Assembly: GCA_020850595.1 (NCBI GenBank)
Contig: JADZEK010000154.1
Span: forward strand, 1-64,000
Length of the DNA stretch: 64,000 nt
From: Anaerolineales bacterium
GTDB lineage: Bacteria; Chloroflexota; Anaerolineae; Anaerolineales; UBA6663
Direction: 5' to 3'
The first letter of the stretch is position 1. Each line of letters starts with the position of its first letter. The translations under genes and the position numbers were made by a program. The notes below the pieces were generated by a model. It saw only the letters and a list, made by a program, of their open reading frames with translations, ran no database searches and was not told the origin of the DNA. This document shows positions 16,762 through 24,767 of this stretch, piece by piece.

Positions 16762-16785
16762 AAGATTAGATGTATATCTAATCTT
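16762..16785. promoter_or_regulatory. Palindromic operator, probable autoregulatory ArsR site
   Basis: AAGATTAGAT and ATCTAATCTT are exact reverse complements around GTAT. The size and position suit an ArsR/SmtB dimer site. On the minus strand an extended -10 (TGATAAGAT) overlaps the distal arm at 16781-16789, so binding would block the promoter of the gene starting at 16744. Confidence 0.75.
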
Positions 16786-16926
16786 ATCACACGACGGTTT
16801 CCGGCGAGGGTCAATGGCCGGCCGGCAGGCGGGCGGCTGACCCCTGCGCCCCGCCTGTCTTCCGCGCTTCTCGCCGCTGCTCAGGCGAGGTAGAATGCGC
16901 CCATTCGCCATCGTCAGGAGCGCCCC

Positions 16927-17490
16927 ATGCCGCCGCACCGTGAGACCTACCCGATTGAGATTGCCGGGGTCAAGCGCGACCTCCCTCTCTTTGAAGTCAA
17001 GCCCGGCCTCAAGATCGCCGTCCTCAACATCCTGGGCGACGTGGAACTGGTGGAGGCCGCCGCCGGCGCGCTGGCCGAGCGCCTGGCCGCCGTGGACTAC
17101 GACCTGCTGGTCACCGCCGAGGCCAAGAGCATCCCGCTCGTCTACGCCCTGGCGGTGCGCACGCGCAAGCCCTACATCGTCCTGCGCAAGTCGTACAAGC
17201 CCTACATGGGCGAGGTTATTCAGGCTGAAACGCTCTCCATCACCACCGGCGCGCCGCAGACCCTCTTCCTCGATGAGAAAGACCGCGCCCTGGTGGAAGG
17301 CCGCCGCGTGGTGCTGGTGGATGATGTGATCTCCACCGGCTCCACGCTGCAGGGCATGCGGCTGGTGCTGGGCAAGGCCGGCGCGACCGTCGCGGCCGAG
17401 ACCGCCATCTTCACCGAGGGCGAGCGCGCCTTGTGGGAGCACATCATTGCGCTCGGGCACCTACCGGTTTTCACCGGCGGGGAGCGGTAA
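16927..17490 (+). CDS. Phosphoribosyltransferase (adenine PRT-like)
   Basis: A 187-residue type I phosphoribosyltransferase. The PRPP-binding signature VVLVDDVISTGSTLQG lies at about residues 127-142, and 'LLVTAEAKSIPLVYALAVRTRKPYIVLRK' matches the adenine/xanthine PRT core. It therefore probably makes a nucleotide from PRPP and a purine base, or acts as a regulator related to PurR. The length fits Apt-like enzymes. CAGGAG precedes the ATG and a TAGAAT -10-like hexamer lies at 16891-16896. It is monocistronic or paired with the next gene 51 bp downstream. The exact base is not predictable. Confidence 0.85.
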   Translation: MPPHRETYPIEIAGVKRDLPLFEVKPGLKIAVLNILGDVELVEAAAGALAERLAAVDYDLLVTAEAKSIPLVYALAVRTRKPYIVLRKSYKPYMGEVIQAETLSITTGAPQTLFLDEKDRALVEGRRVVLVDDVISTGSTLQGMRLVLGKAGATVAAETAIFTEGERALWEHIIALGHLPVFTGGER

Positions 17491-17541
17491 GGTCTGCGTA
17501 ACAAATATCGCTAGAATAGACTGTACCGCCAGGAGGTGCTG

Positions 17542-18183
17542 ATGTTAAAAAGTATGTTCGGACGCAAGGAAGAAGAAGAGCGCGTCAAGCTGGAGGGCCG
17601 CCTGCCCCCCGGCCAGTCGCTGACCAACAAGTTTCCTGTGCTGCACTACGGCCCGGTGCCGCGCTTCGACCCGCTCACCTGGGATCTGCGCGTGTTCGGC
17701 GAGGTCGAAGCCGAACAGCGCTGGAATTGGGACGAGTTCCAAAAGCTCCCCCGCGCCAAGATCACCATGGACCTGCACTGCGTCACCCGCTGGAGCAAGT
17801 TCGACACTGAGTGGGAAGGCGTGGCGCTCAAGACGCTGGTAGACCAGGGCCTGATCAAGCTTAAGCCCAGCGCCCACTACCTGCTGCAACACTGCGAATA
17901 CGGCTTCACCGTCAACATCCCGCTGGAGGTGGCGCTGGCCCCGAACTTCCTGCTCGCCACGCACTACAATGGCCAGCCGCTGGAGGCCGACCACGGCTTC
18001 CCGCTGCGCGGCGTGATCGGCCACATCAACGACACGGACTACAAGACTCCCTACCTGTGGAAGGGCGGCAAGTGGCTGCGCGGCCTGGAATTCCTCAATA
18101 AGGACCGCCTCGGCTTCTGGGAGCAGGCCGGCTACCACAACGAAGCCGACGTGTGGAAGGAACAGCGCTTCTCCTACGGCTAA
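17542..18183 (+). CDS. Sulfite oxidase-like molybdopterin oxidoreductase
   Basis: A 213-residue soluble member of the sulfite-oxidase/MsrP-like fold. Recognisable stretches are PVLHYGPVPRFDPLTWDLRVFGEV, the cofactor-ligating Cys in TMDLHCVTRWSKFDTEWEGV, EYGFTVNIPLE and GFPLRGVIGHINDTDYKTPYLWKGGKW. It has the short, single-domain form with no signal peptide and no C-terminal dimerisation domain. Substrate is unknown; such proteins occur widely in Chloroflexota and Actinobacteria. The ATG at 17542 follows a perfect AGGAGGT; the GTG six bases earlier overlaps that site. A strong terminator follows. Confidence 0.92.
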   Translation: MLKSMFGRKEEEERVKLEGRLPPGQSLTNKFPVLHYGPVPRFDPLTWDLRVFGEVEAEQRWNWDEFQKLPRAKITMDLHCVTRWSKFDTEWEGVALKTLVDQGLIKLKPSAHYLLQHCEYGFTVNIPLEVALAPNFLLATHYNGQPLEADHGFPLRGVIGHINDTDYKTPYLWKGGKWLRGLEFLNKDRLGFWEQAGYHNEADVWKEQRFSYG

Positions 18184-18231
18184 ACCGCGCCTGGCGCGGC
18201 CGTCGGGCCGCGCGTTCTGCCGCCGCCAACC

Positions 18232-18271
18232 GGGGCCGAGTGCGCGCTATTGCACTCGGCCCCGCCTTATT
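18232..18271 (+). terminator. Intrinsic terminator after sulfite-oxidase-like gene
   Basis: GGGGCCGAGTGC (18232-18243) and GCACTCGGCCCC (18252-18263) form a perfect 12-bp stem followed by GCCTTATTT. Confidence 0.8.
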
Positions 18272-18348
18272 TAATCCAATCCACGGCCGCCCTCTTTCAT
18301 TCGCTCCTTCTCTTTCCTTTGCCTCTCATCAGTGCTATCCTACGCGCC

Positions 18349-18735
18349 ATGACCTCCATTCTGCTCGTTGACGACGACCCCGATATGGCCGAATTGCTCG
18401 GCCACATGGTGGACATCCTCGGCCACACGCACCGCTTTGTGCGCACCGGCCCGGAGGCCCTGGCCGCCATCGCCGCGCAGCAGCCCGACGCCATCGTGCT
18501 GGACGTGATGCTCGAAGACACCGACGGCTGGGCGCTCTTCGAGCAGTTGCGGCCCGCCACCAACGCCCCCATCATCTTCATCACCGCCTGGCGCACCGGC
18601 GAGAACCGCCGCCGCGCCGAATCCCTACGTGCCGACGGCTTCCTCGCCAAGCCTATCTCTCACCAAGACTTCGCCGACCAGCTCAACGTGGTGCTGGGCA
18701 AGCCCGCCCGCCGCCTCAGCGCCGAACAAGCCTGA
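18349..18735 (+). CDS. Single-domain response regulator (CheY-like receiver)
   Basis: A 128-residue receiver with no output domain. Acidic pocket Asp8-Asp9-Asp10 (VDDD), phospho-acceptor Asp52 (IVLDVML), switch Thr79 (FITAW) and Lys101 (FLAKPIS) are all present. The ATG at 18349 is chosen because the receiver begins exactly there; the longer upstream frame is Ser/Leu-rich and overlaps the previous terminator. A TATCCT hexamer at 18336-18341 would place the transcript start at about the ATG. No histidine kinase is nearby, so its partner is encoded elsewhere. Confidence 0.92.
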   Translation: MTSILLVDDDPDMAELLGHMVDILGHTHRFVRTGPEALAAIAAQQPDAIVLDVMLEDTDGWALFEQLRPATNAPIIFITAWRTGENRRRAESLRADGFLAKPISHQDFADQLNVVLGKPARRLSAEQA

Positions 18736-18825
18736 GGCCCCGCCGCCAAGCCCACCCTCGACCCCGCCCGGGTCTAGCGTTGGCAGAAGAAGTAACCCCC
18801 CGCCTTTTTTGGACCCAAACAAGAA

Positions 18826-18843
18826 GGCGGTCGCAAGACCGCC
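18826..18843. terminator. Short stem-loop between convergent genes
   Basis: GGCGGTC and GACCGCC pair around GCAA. It lies between the response regulator and the convergent acyltransferase gene; no clear T-tract follows, so its terminator role is uncertain. Confidence 0.4.
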
Positions 18844-18844
18844 C

Positions 18845-18950
18845 TTCGTGCTAATTCGTGGCTAAAGCTTTTTCAGCCGTGTGCCTTAACGTGCCCCCCT
18901 TCAATTCGTGCTCATTCGTCGCCCGTCATTCGTGCCCATTCGTGGCAAAA
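18845..18950. repeat. Cluster of TTCGTG...ATTCGTGGC direct repeats
   Basis: A ~22-bp unit of the form TTCGTGCNNATTCGTGGCNAAA occurs at 18845-18866 and 18929-18950 (19 of 22 identical), with a third degenerate copy from 18905. The stretch is non-coding and runs up to the end of the acyltransferase gene. Confidence 0.7.
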
Positions 18951-18958
18951 GTCCCCCG

Positions 18959-20086
18959 TTACCTAACAGGCGGCGGGAAGAAATCGGCCTCGAACTCGTT
19001 CATCATACACGCCGCCTCGCCCCCCAGCGCCTCCAGCGGCAGCGCGCGCGCGATCTGCAGTCGGTAAATCTTTTCCGCCACCGCGCCAAACCGGAACTTG
19101 TAATCCTCATCCCCGCGCAAAAAATCAAACGCCGCACGCTGGTGCTCAATGGCCCACGCCAGCAGGTAGCCCAGCAGCACCCAACCCGGCGAGAGCGCGT
19201 TGAAGCGCGGATCAATCGCGGAGTTGTAAATCCACAAGCGGTTGGCGTAATCAAACATCAGATACGCCGCCGCCCGCTCGCCGTTCACTTCTAAAAACGC
19301 CAGCCGCAGCCAGCCTGCCCGGCCCATCGCCAGCGTCACCGCCCGCATCTGCGCGCGCATCGCCGGCGTCAGAAAGGCTGCCTTCTCCGGGTTGTGGCCC
19401 ATCATCTCAATGAAGGCCTCGGCCTCCTCAGCCAGCACCCGGCCCCTATCCTGGCCGGAGTGTCCGGTGACCATATACCAGGTCACCTTATCGTCGCCGC
19501 CCTCGGCCCGGCGCAGCTTGCGCCTGATCTCCTGTCGTTCCTTCTTCTCCACCATTGTCGTTAAGTACGTGTCCCAGTCGCCGGGCAGGTGGATCACCGG
19601 CACCGGTTGCAGCAACTGCTCGCTCGCCGACCAGCCGCGCTGGGCCGCCGCCTGGGCCAGCGCCGCCCGCGTGGGCGAGGCCGCCGGGAGGTTATACAGG
19701 TCCAGCACCTCCCACTCTGGCGCGTCGGCGGCCGTCAGGCGCGCGAGCAGGCCCGTACAGAACTCCGCCGCGTGCTGCCGCGCCACAATGAAATCCAGGT
19801 AGTCCGAAATCTCAATGCTGCCCACCAGCAGCAGCGCCGGCCGGCCCTCGCGGTTGGCGGCCCGGAACAGCGGCGCAATCCCCACCAGCGCCCCGGCCTC
19901 ATCGCGGGCCGTCACCACAGCCAGCTCGGCCTGCGGCCACTCGCCGCCGCCGCGCTCGCTCCACCACGCGGCCTGGTACTCTGCCCGCAGAAACAGCACC
20001 TGCGTCGCGCAGCGCTCCACCAGCGCATTCCATTCGTCGTGCAGCCGCGTGAACACCGCGGCCTCCCGGTGCAGTTCAAATTCCAT
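18959..20086 (-). CDS. GNAT-family acyltransferase, CelD/BioF2-like
   Basis: A 375-residue cytoplasmic protein of the CelD-like acetyltransferase type (Acetyltransf_6). Typical segments are FLRAEYQAAWWSE near the start, the 'KKERQEIRRKLRRAE' basic helix in the middle, and the C-terminal GNAT half with WLRLAFLEVNGERAAAYLMFDYANRLWIYNSAIDPRFNALSPGWVLLGYLLAWAIEHQRAAFDFLRGDEDYKFRFG. Relatives act in polysaccharide or lipid acylation and often accompany exopolysaccharide genes; none is next to it here. A TATAAT box on the minus strand at 20263-20268 may be its -10. It ends at the repeat cluster. Confidence 0.88.
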   Translation of the reverse strand: MEFELHREAAVFTRLHDEWNALVERCATQVLFLRAEYQAAWWSERGGGEWPQAELAVVTARDEAGALVGIAPLFRAANREGRPALLLVGSIEISDYLDFIVARQHAAEFCTGLLARLTAADAPEWEVLDLYNLPAASPTRAALAQAAAQRGWSASEQLLQPVPVIHLPGDWDTYLTTMVEKKERQEIRRKLRRAEGGDDKVTWYMVTGHSGQDRGRVLAEEAEAFIEMMGHNPEKAAFLTPAMRAQMRAVTLAMGRAGWLRLAFLEVNGERAAAYLMFDYANRLWIYNSAIDPRFNALSPGWVLLGYLLAWAIEHQRAAFDFLRGDEDYKFRFGAVAEKIYRLQIARALPLEALGGEAACMMNEFEADFFPPPVR

Positions 20087-20464
20087 CCCACGCCCAATCC
20101 TTTACACAGAAGGCGGAACCCCCGCCCGTCCCACACCGGCGGCTTTCACCCGGCCTGTCTTGACCCCTGGCCGCGCGAGCGGGCCGGCCGGTGAGCAGCG
20201 CCACCGAAGCGCCGATCTGGCAGCAATCCTGCAACTACGCCCATGCGTATTGCGGCTCAGCCATTATAGCGCACGGCTTTTGCCTGCCAGCCGGCGAGAC
20301 CGCTGATCGCTGCTACCCGTGACGCCTAAGCGCGTAATTGTGATGAGAAGCGTGATGAGAACCCACCCAGCCGCCTCAGCGGCAGCGCCCCCGCGCCCCA
20401 AGCTATCCGCCTTGACCCAACGCTCCCGGCGCACCCTTACCGGCGTCTCACGTATAATCCAGCC
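20087..20464. other. Divergent intergenic region, 378 bp
   Basis: It separates the acyltransferase and the PP2C-like gene. It contains a TATAAT facing left (20263-20268, with a weak CTGGCA at 20285-20290), a TATAAT facing right (20453-20458) and a short direct repeat GTGATGAGAA (20340-20362). No gene seen. Confidence 0.55.
20453..20458 (+). promoter_or_regulatory. -10 box, leaderless start
   Basis: A consensus TATAAT ends six bases before the ATG at 20465, so transcription should begin at the start codon. No Shine-Dalgarno sequence is present; the -35 is weak. Confidence 0.6.
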
Positions 20465-22924
20465 ATGACCGACCTGCTCGACGTCAGCGCGCATTGGCTC
20501 AACGTCAGCGGTGGCCGCGCCACCGCCGATGAGCCGCCGGGCTTCCTCTCGCTCGCCGCCCCGCGCAAGGCCGCCCGCGGCCGCGAGAAGGATGCCCTCT
20601 TCCTTTGCCTCGGCCTGCGCGCGCGCGAAGCCGCCCCGCCCGAGCAGTACGACGACCTGCTCCAGTTGGCCGCCCACACCTTCTATGGCAGCCCCGGCTC
20701 GGCCACCTCGGCCCTGCGCGCCGCGCTCGCCGCCGTCAACCAACGCCTGCTTGACACCAACCTCGGCGCGGGCGCCCCCACCCAGGGCGGCCTCGTCGCC
20801 GCCGTGCTGCGCGGGACCGACTTCTACGCCGTGCAGGGCGGCCCCGGCCTGCTGCTCGTTATTCGCCCCACCGGTCACGAACGCTTCCCCAATGCACCCA
20901 CCCGCCCGCTGGGCCAGAGCAACACCCTCGACGCGCTCTACTTTCACACCAGCGTCGCCGGCGGCGACTACTTTTGCTTCTGCAGCCAGCCTCCGCGCGG
21001 CTGGACCGACATTGCCCTGGTGGGCCTGGGCAACCTGACCTCGCTGGAGGCCGTGGCCGAGCGCCTGCGCGAAACCGCCGGGCCAGAGGCTGCCGCCCTC
21101 TTGGGCCGCTTTGAGGCCGCCAACGGCGACAGCCATGCGCCCATCGTCCCGCCGCGCCGCCCCGAACCTGTGCCGCGCCTGGCTCAACCCTCGGCCGAAG
21201 CTGCACCGGAGCCTGAGTCAGAGGCATCCGCCGGACCGCCCACACGGCCGACCCGCCGGCCGCGTGGCGCCGGCCTGGCCGAGTTCTTCCGCCTCAAGCC
21301 GCGCCCCGCCCCCAACGCCGAACCGGAAGACCCCGCGCCCGACGCAGCCGGCGTCACCCCCACCGTCGCCTGGGGCGGCGCCCCTCCGCCTGACCCGGCC
21401 GCCGTTCAGCCCGATCTGCCGCACTTCCTGGCCGACCGCGGCCCGGCACTCCCGCAAGCCGAGCTTGATCCGCCGGCTGAGCACGCCTCGGCCGCCGAGT
21501 CGCCGCGCCAGTCTGCGCCGCCGACCGAGAGCCGCCCCGGCCTGTTGGCCCCGCTCGCGCGCCCGTTCCGCGCGTTGGGGCGCGCCCTGGGCGTTACCCT
21601 GGCCGAAGGCCTCCGCGGCGTGCGCCGGCTGTTGGCCCGCCTGATGCCCGAAGGCACGCTGCAAAAGGACGGCCTGTTCATCGTGCCCACCTCGGTGCAA
21701 ATCGGCCTCGCCATCCTCATTCCGGTGCTGGTGGTGGGCACGGCTGTCTGGCTCTATCTGGAGAACGGCCGCAACGAGCAATACGTCGGCGCGCTGCGCG
21801 AGGCGCAGTGGGCCGTCAGCCTGGGCCGCGCCGCGCCCGATGAGCTGAGCGCCCGCCCGCATTGGGAAGCCGCGCTCGAGTGGGCCGCCACGGCCGAAGC
21901 CATTCGTCCCGGCCAGCCGGAGGTGGCGGCGCTGCGCCAAGAAGCGCAGGGCAAGCTCGACACGCTCGATTGGGTCACCCGCCTCGACTTCCAGCCGCTG
22001 CTCATCAACGGCCTGGGCGCGGGCACCCAACTCACCCGCCTGGTGCTGGCCGGGGCGGATATCTACGCGCTCGACCGCGGCTCGAACCGCGTGCTGCGCA
22101 TCACCGCCAACCCGCTTGGGGCCGCGGCCACCGGCAGCGCGCCCGGCGCCTACACAGTTGATACCGCCTTTGCCTGCTCCGGCGGCCAGACCGTGCGCGA
22201 CGTGACCATCGGCCAACTGATTGACCTGACCCTGGTGCCCGGCCCCACCGTCCTGGGCGGCGACACCACCCTCAGCGGCGACGTGCTGCTGGCCCTCGAC
22301 AGCCTGGGCGCGCTCCTCTATTGCTCACCCGGCCTCAACCTGCCCTATGCCAGCTACCTGACCGCGCCCGAAACCGGCTGGGTGCGCCCCGTCGCCATGG
22401 AGCTTTACGCCGACCGGCTGTATGTGTTCGACCCCGGCAGCAGCGAAATCTGGCAATACCAGGCCTCCGGCGGGGCCTTCAGCACACCGCCCGCGCGTTA
22501 CTTCACCACCGTCTCGTACAACCTCAGCGATGTCGCCGAGTTCTCCATTGCCGGCGGCGATGTGTTCCTGCTGCGCGCCGACGGCCGCGTGGCCAACTGC
22601 ACCCGCAGCGGCCCCGGCTCGCCCGCCGCCTGTGTGGAGGCGATGACCTTCAGCGACCAGCGCCCCGGCCGCGCCGCCGGCGACCGCCTGGCCGATGTCG
22701 CCAACCCGCTGGCCCTCAGCTACGACCAGCCCCCTGAGCCTTCGCTCTACCTGCTCGATGGCCAGACCTCCGGCATTTACCAGCTCAGCCTCAAGCTCGT
22801 GCTCGTGCGGCAGTTCCGCCCCTATTACCCGCTGGCCGGCCCCATCAGCGCCGTCGCCATTGACCCATCCAAGCGCCTCTACGCTGCCGCGGGCGACAAC
22901 GTCTACGTCGCCGCCCGCCCGTAG
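20465..22924 (+). CDS. Transmembrane protein with PP2C-like N-domain and beta-propeller C-domain
   Basis: An 819-residue bitopic protein. Residues ~1-235 resemble a PP2C/PPM-type phosphatase fold (DALFLCLGL, ALRAALAAVNQRLLDTN, GLVAAVLRGTDFYAVQGGPGLLLVI, SVAGGDYFCFCS) but the metal-binding Asp-Gly motifs of active PP2C enzymes are not evident, so it may be catalytically dead. A Pro/Ala-rich linker follows, then one membrane helix at ~410-432 and an extracytoplasmic half with repeated 'LYLLDGQTSGIYQL', 'LYVFDPGSSEIWQYQ' strands that look like a beta-propeller. It could sense an external ligand. The start is fixed by the adjacent -10 box. Confidence 0.78.
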   Translation: MTDLLDVSAHWLNVSGGRATADEPPGFLSLAAPRKAARGREKDALFLCLGLRAREAAPPEQYDDLLQLAAHTFYGSPGSATSALRAALAAVNQRLLDTNLGAGAPTQGGLVAAVLRGTDFYAVQGGPGLLLVIRPTGHERFPNAPTRPLGQSNTLDALYFHTSVAGGDYFCFCSQPPRGWTDIALVGLGNLTSLEAVAERLRETAGPEAAALLGRFEAANGDSHAPIVPPRRPEPVPRLAQPSAEAAPEPESEASAGPPTRPTRRPRGAGLAEFFRLKPRPAPNAEPEDPAPDAAGVTPTVAWGGAPPPDPAAVQPDLPHFLADRGPALPQAELDPPAEHASAAESPRQSAPPTESRPGLLAPLARPFRALGRALGVTLAEGLRGVRRLLARLMPEGTLQKDGLFIVPTSVQIGLAILIPVLVVGTAVWLYLENGRNEQYVGALREAQWAVSLGRAAPDELSARPHWEAALEWAATAEAIRPGQPEVAALRQEAQGKLDTLDWVTRLDFQPLLINGLGAGTQLTRLVLAGADIYALDRGSNRVLRITANPLGAAATGSAPGAYTVDTAFACSGGQTVRDVTIGQLIDLTLVPGPTVLGGDTTLSGDVLLALDSLGALLYCSPGLNLPYASYLTAPETGWVRPVAMELYADRLYVFDPGSSEIWQYQASGGAFSTPPARYFTTVSYNLSDVAEFSIAGGDVFLLRADGRVANCTRSGPGSPAACVEAMTFSDQRPGRAAGDRLADVANPLALSYDQPPEPSLYLLDGQTSGIYQLSLKLVLVRQFRPYYPLAGPISAVAIDPSKRLYAAAGDNVYVAARP

Positions 22925-23011
22925 CCGCCCAGGCCACGACATTTGTCTATCCTCTGCGCTGGCTGCCGGCCTGCCCCTCAGTCCCCCGACGTTCTTGAGT
23001 CCCTGGCTTTC

Positions 23012-23040
23012 TTGACGCATTTTCGGCTTCCCCCTAGAAT
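23012..23040 (+). promoter_or_regulatory. Sigma70-type promoter of the CoaE-GNAT gene
   Basis: TTGACG (23012-23017), 17-bp spacer and TAGAAT (23035-23040), about 45 bp upstream of the ATG at 23085. Confidence 0.7.
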
Positions 23041-23084
23041 ACCGGCGTGTCTAATGAACTTCTAACCGCGTGGGGCGCGCCGCG

Positions 23085-24239
23085 ATGAGCAGCCGCTGGC
23101 CCGGCAAGTACGTCATCGGCCTCACCGGCAACATCGCCACCGGCAAGAGCGTGGTGCGCAAGATGTTGGAGCACCTGGGCGCGTTCGGCCTGGACGCCGA
23201 TGCCCTGGCGCACCAGGCCATCGCCAAAGGCGGCCCCGCCTATGCCGGCGTCACCAAGCTCTTTGGCGAGTGGCTCCTCACTGCCGACGGCGAGGTCAAC
23301 CGCGCCCGCCTGGGCCGCATCGTCTTTAACGACCCCGAAGCGCTGCTCCAACTGGAGGCCCTCATCCACCCCGTTGTCGGCCAGGCGGTGGATTTCCTCG
23401 TCAAGCGCACGCGCTCTTCCGTCGTCGTCATCGAAGCCATCAAGCTCATCGAGGCCGGTCTGGCCCGCGACTGCGACGCGCTGTGGGTGGTGCACGTGCC
23501 CGAGGCTATGCAGGAGGCGCGCCTCATCGCCAAGCGCAAGCTCTCGCCCGCCGAGGCCCGCACCCGCATCACCGCGCAAGGCCCGCAGAAAGACAAGCTC
23601 AACGCCGCGCACGTCGTCATTGACAACAACGGCAGCTTCGAGGACACCTGGACCCAGGTGCAAACCGCCTTCAACAAAATCCTGCGCCCCGCGCGCCTGC
23701 CCAGCGGCGCCGGCACCACGCCGCTGCCGTCGAGCACCGGCCCGCTGGCCGTGCGCATTCGGCGCGGCCTGCCCAGCGACGCCACAGCCATCGCCGCCTT
23801 CATTAAGAAAGCCACCCGCGGGCGCGTCTCGCTCGCCCGCGCCGACGTCATCGCCGCGTTTGGCGACAAGGCCTACATGCTGGCCGAGCTGAGCGGCCAC
23901 CTGGCGGCCGTGGCCGGCTGGAAGGTGGAGAACCTGGTCGCCCGCGTGGATGAACTTTACGTGCTGCCCGGCGCGCCGCTTGACCAACTCACTCCGCCCA
24001 TCCTCGAAGCCGTGGAGACCGCCTCGCGCGAGCTGCAAAGCGAGGCCGCTCTGGTCTTCGTGCCCACCGCGCTGGCGCAGGCCGCCGCCTCCGCGCTGGC
24101 GGTGCGCGGCTTCACCCTCTCCGCCCCCGAGAAGCTCAGCGTGGCCGCCTGGGTTGAAGCCGCCCGCGAGTCTATGCCCGCCGGGTCGGCGCTGCTCTTC
24201 AAACGCCTGCGCGAAGACCGCGTGCTGCGTCCCATCTAA
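23085..24239 (+). CDS. coaE: Dephospho-CoA kinase fused to a GNAT-like domain
   Basis: The first ~200 of 384 residues are a dephospho-CoA kinase, which phosphorylates the 3'-OH of dephospho-CoA in the last step of CoA synthesis: P-loop GLTGNIATGKS, catalytic-region LDADALAHQAI, VNRARLGRIVFNDPEALLQLEALIHP and the C-terminal VVIDNNGSFEDTWTQV. After a Pro/Ser/Thr-rich linker, residues ~220-384 look like a GNAT domain (VRIRRGLPSDATAIAAFI ... AYMLAELSGHLAAVAGWKVENLVARVDELYVLPG). A stand-alone CoaE has about 200 residues, so the fusion nearly doubles it. Acetyl-CoA-binding residues are not obvious. ATG 23085 preferred to GTG 23070. Confidence 0.9.
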   Translation: MSSRWPGKYVIGLTGNIATGKSVVRKMLEHLGAFGLDADALAHQAIAKGGPAYAGVTKLFGEWLLTADGEVNRARLGRIVFNDPEALLQLEALIHPVVGQAVDFLVKRTRSSVVVIEAIKLIEAGLARDCDALWVVHVPEAMQEARLIAKRKLSPAEARTRITAQGPQKDKLNAAHVVIDNNGSFEDTWTQVQTAFNKILRPARLPSGAGTTPLPSSTGPLAVRIRRGLPSDATAIAAFIKKATRGRVSLARADVIAAFGDKAYMLAELSGHLAAVAGWKVENLVARVDELYVLPGAPLDQLTPPILEAVETASRELQSEAALVFVPTALAQAAASALAVRGFTLSAPEKLSVAAWVEAARESMPAGSALLFKRLREDRVLRPI

Positions 24240-24313
24240 CCCGACTCGCCCGAACCCCGCACCTGCGGTAAGATTGGCGGCGATGTGCTGCCCGCTTTCG
24301 GAGAGCCGCCCGC

Positions 24314-24595
24314 ATGACTAAGCTTAGCGCCTGGATCAAGGCCCACCCGCGCCTCACCGCCTGGATTGTGCTGGCGCTGGGCATGAACGCCATGCTGGTC
24401 TACGAGGCGCGCAGCGTCGGCCTGCTGGCGGGCCAATGGCTGGCGCTGATCGTCGCCACCACCCTGGTGGCGGGCCTGTGCGTGTGGATCATCGGCTGGG
24501 AAGACGACGACGAAGACGACCCGGCCAACAACGCCACGGTGGTCGAGCCGCCCGCTGCGGCGCCGCCGAAAACGCCGGCCGCCCCCAAGCAGTAA
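24314..24595 (+). CDS. Small two-helix membrane protein
   Basis: A 93-residue protein with two hydrophobic segments (about residues 15-30 and 36-60) and an acidic stretch (EDDDEDDP) followed by an Ala/Pro-rich tail. Nothing recognisable. It lies 74 bp after the CoaE fusion and ends just before a strong terminator, so the two probably share a transcript. Confidence 0.65.
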   Translation: MTKLSAWIKAHPRLTAWIVLALGMNAMLVYEARSVGLLAGQWLALIVATTLVAGLCVWIIGWEDDDEDDPANNATVVEPPAAAPPKTPAAPKQ

Positions 24596-24613
24596 CCGGC
24601 TTCGTTGCCGCGC

Positions 24614-24642
24614 AGCCCGGCCTACCCGCCGGGCTGTTTTTA
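24614..24642 (+). terminator. Intrinsic terminator of the CoaE-fusion operon
   Basis: AGCCCGGC (24614-24621) and GCCGGGCT (24628-24635) form an 8-bp stem with a 6-nt loop, followed by GTTTTTATT. Confidence 0.85.
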
Positions 24643-24672
24643 TTCGTGAATCGACTGCACCGCAGTTTTAAG

Positions 24673-24701
24673 TTGACTTATTGCGCCCAATTTGGTAAAC
24701 A
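24673..24701 (+). promoter_or_regulatory. Sigma70-type promoter of the lysine-rich orphan
   Basis: TTGACT (24673-24678), 17-bp spacer and TAAACA (24696-24701) in a locally AT-rich stretch, about 65 bp upstream of the ATG at 24768. Confidence 0.55.
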
Positions 24702-24767
24702 AGAGACAGCCCGGCGCTCTACGCGCTCATTCACGCTCGGCTGGACGCCGAAGAAGGAAAACCCGGC

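Noticed and set aside
18845-18950. CRISPR array
   Set aside because: Repeat units are unequal, spacing is irregular, there are only three copies and no cas genes are in the window.
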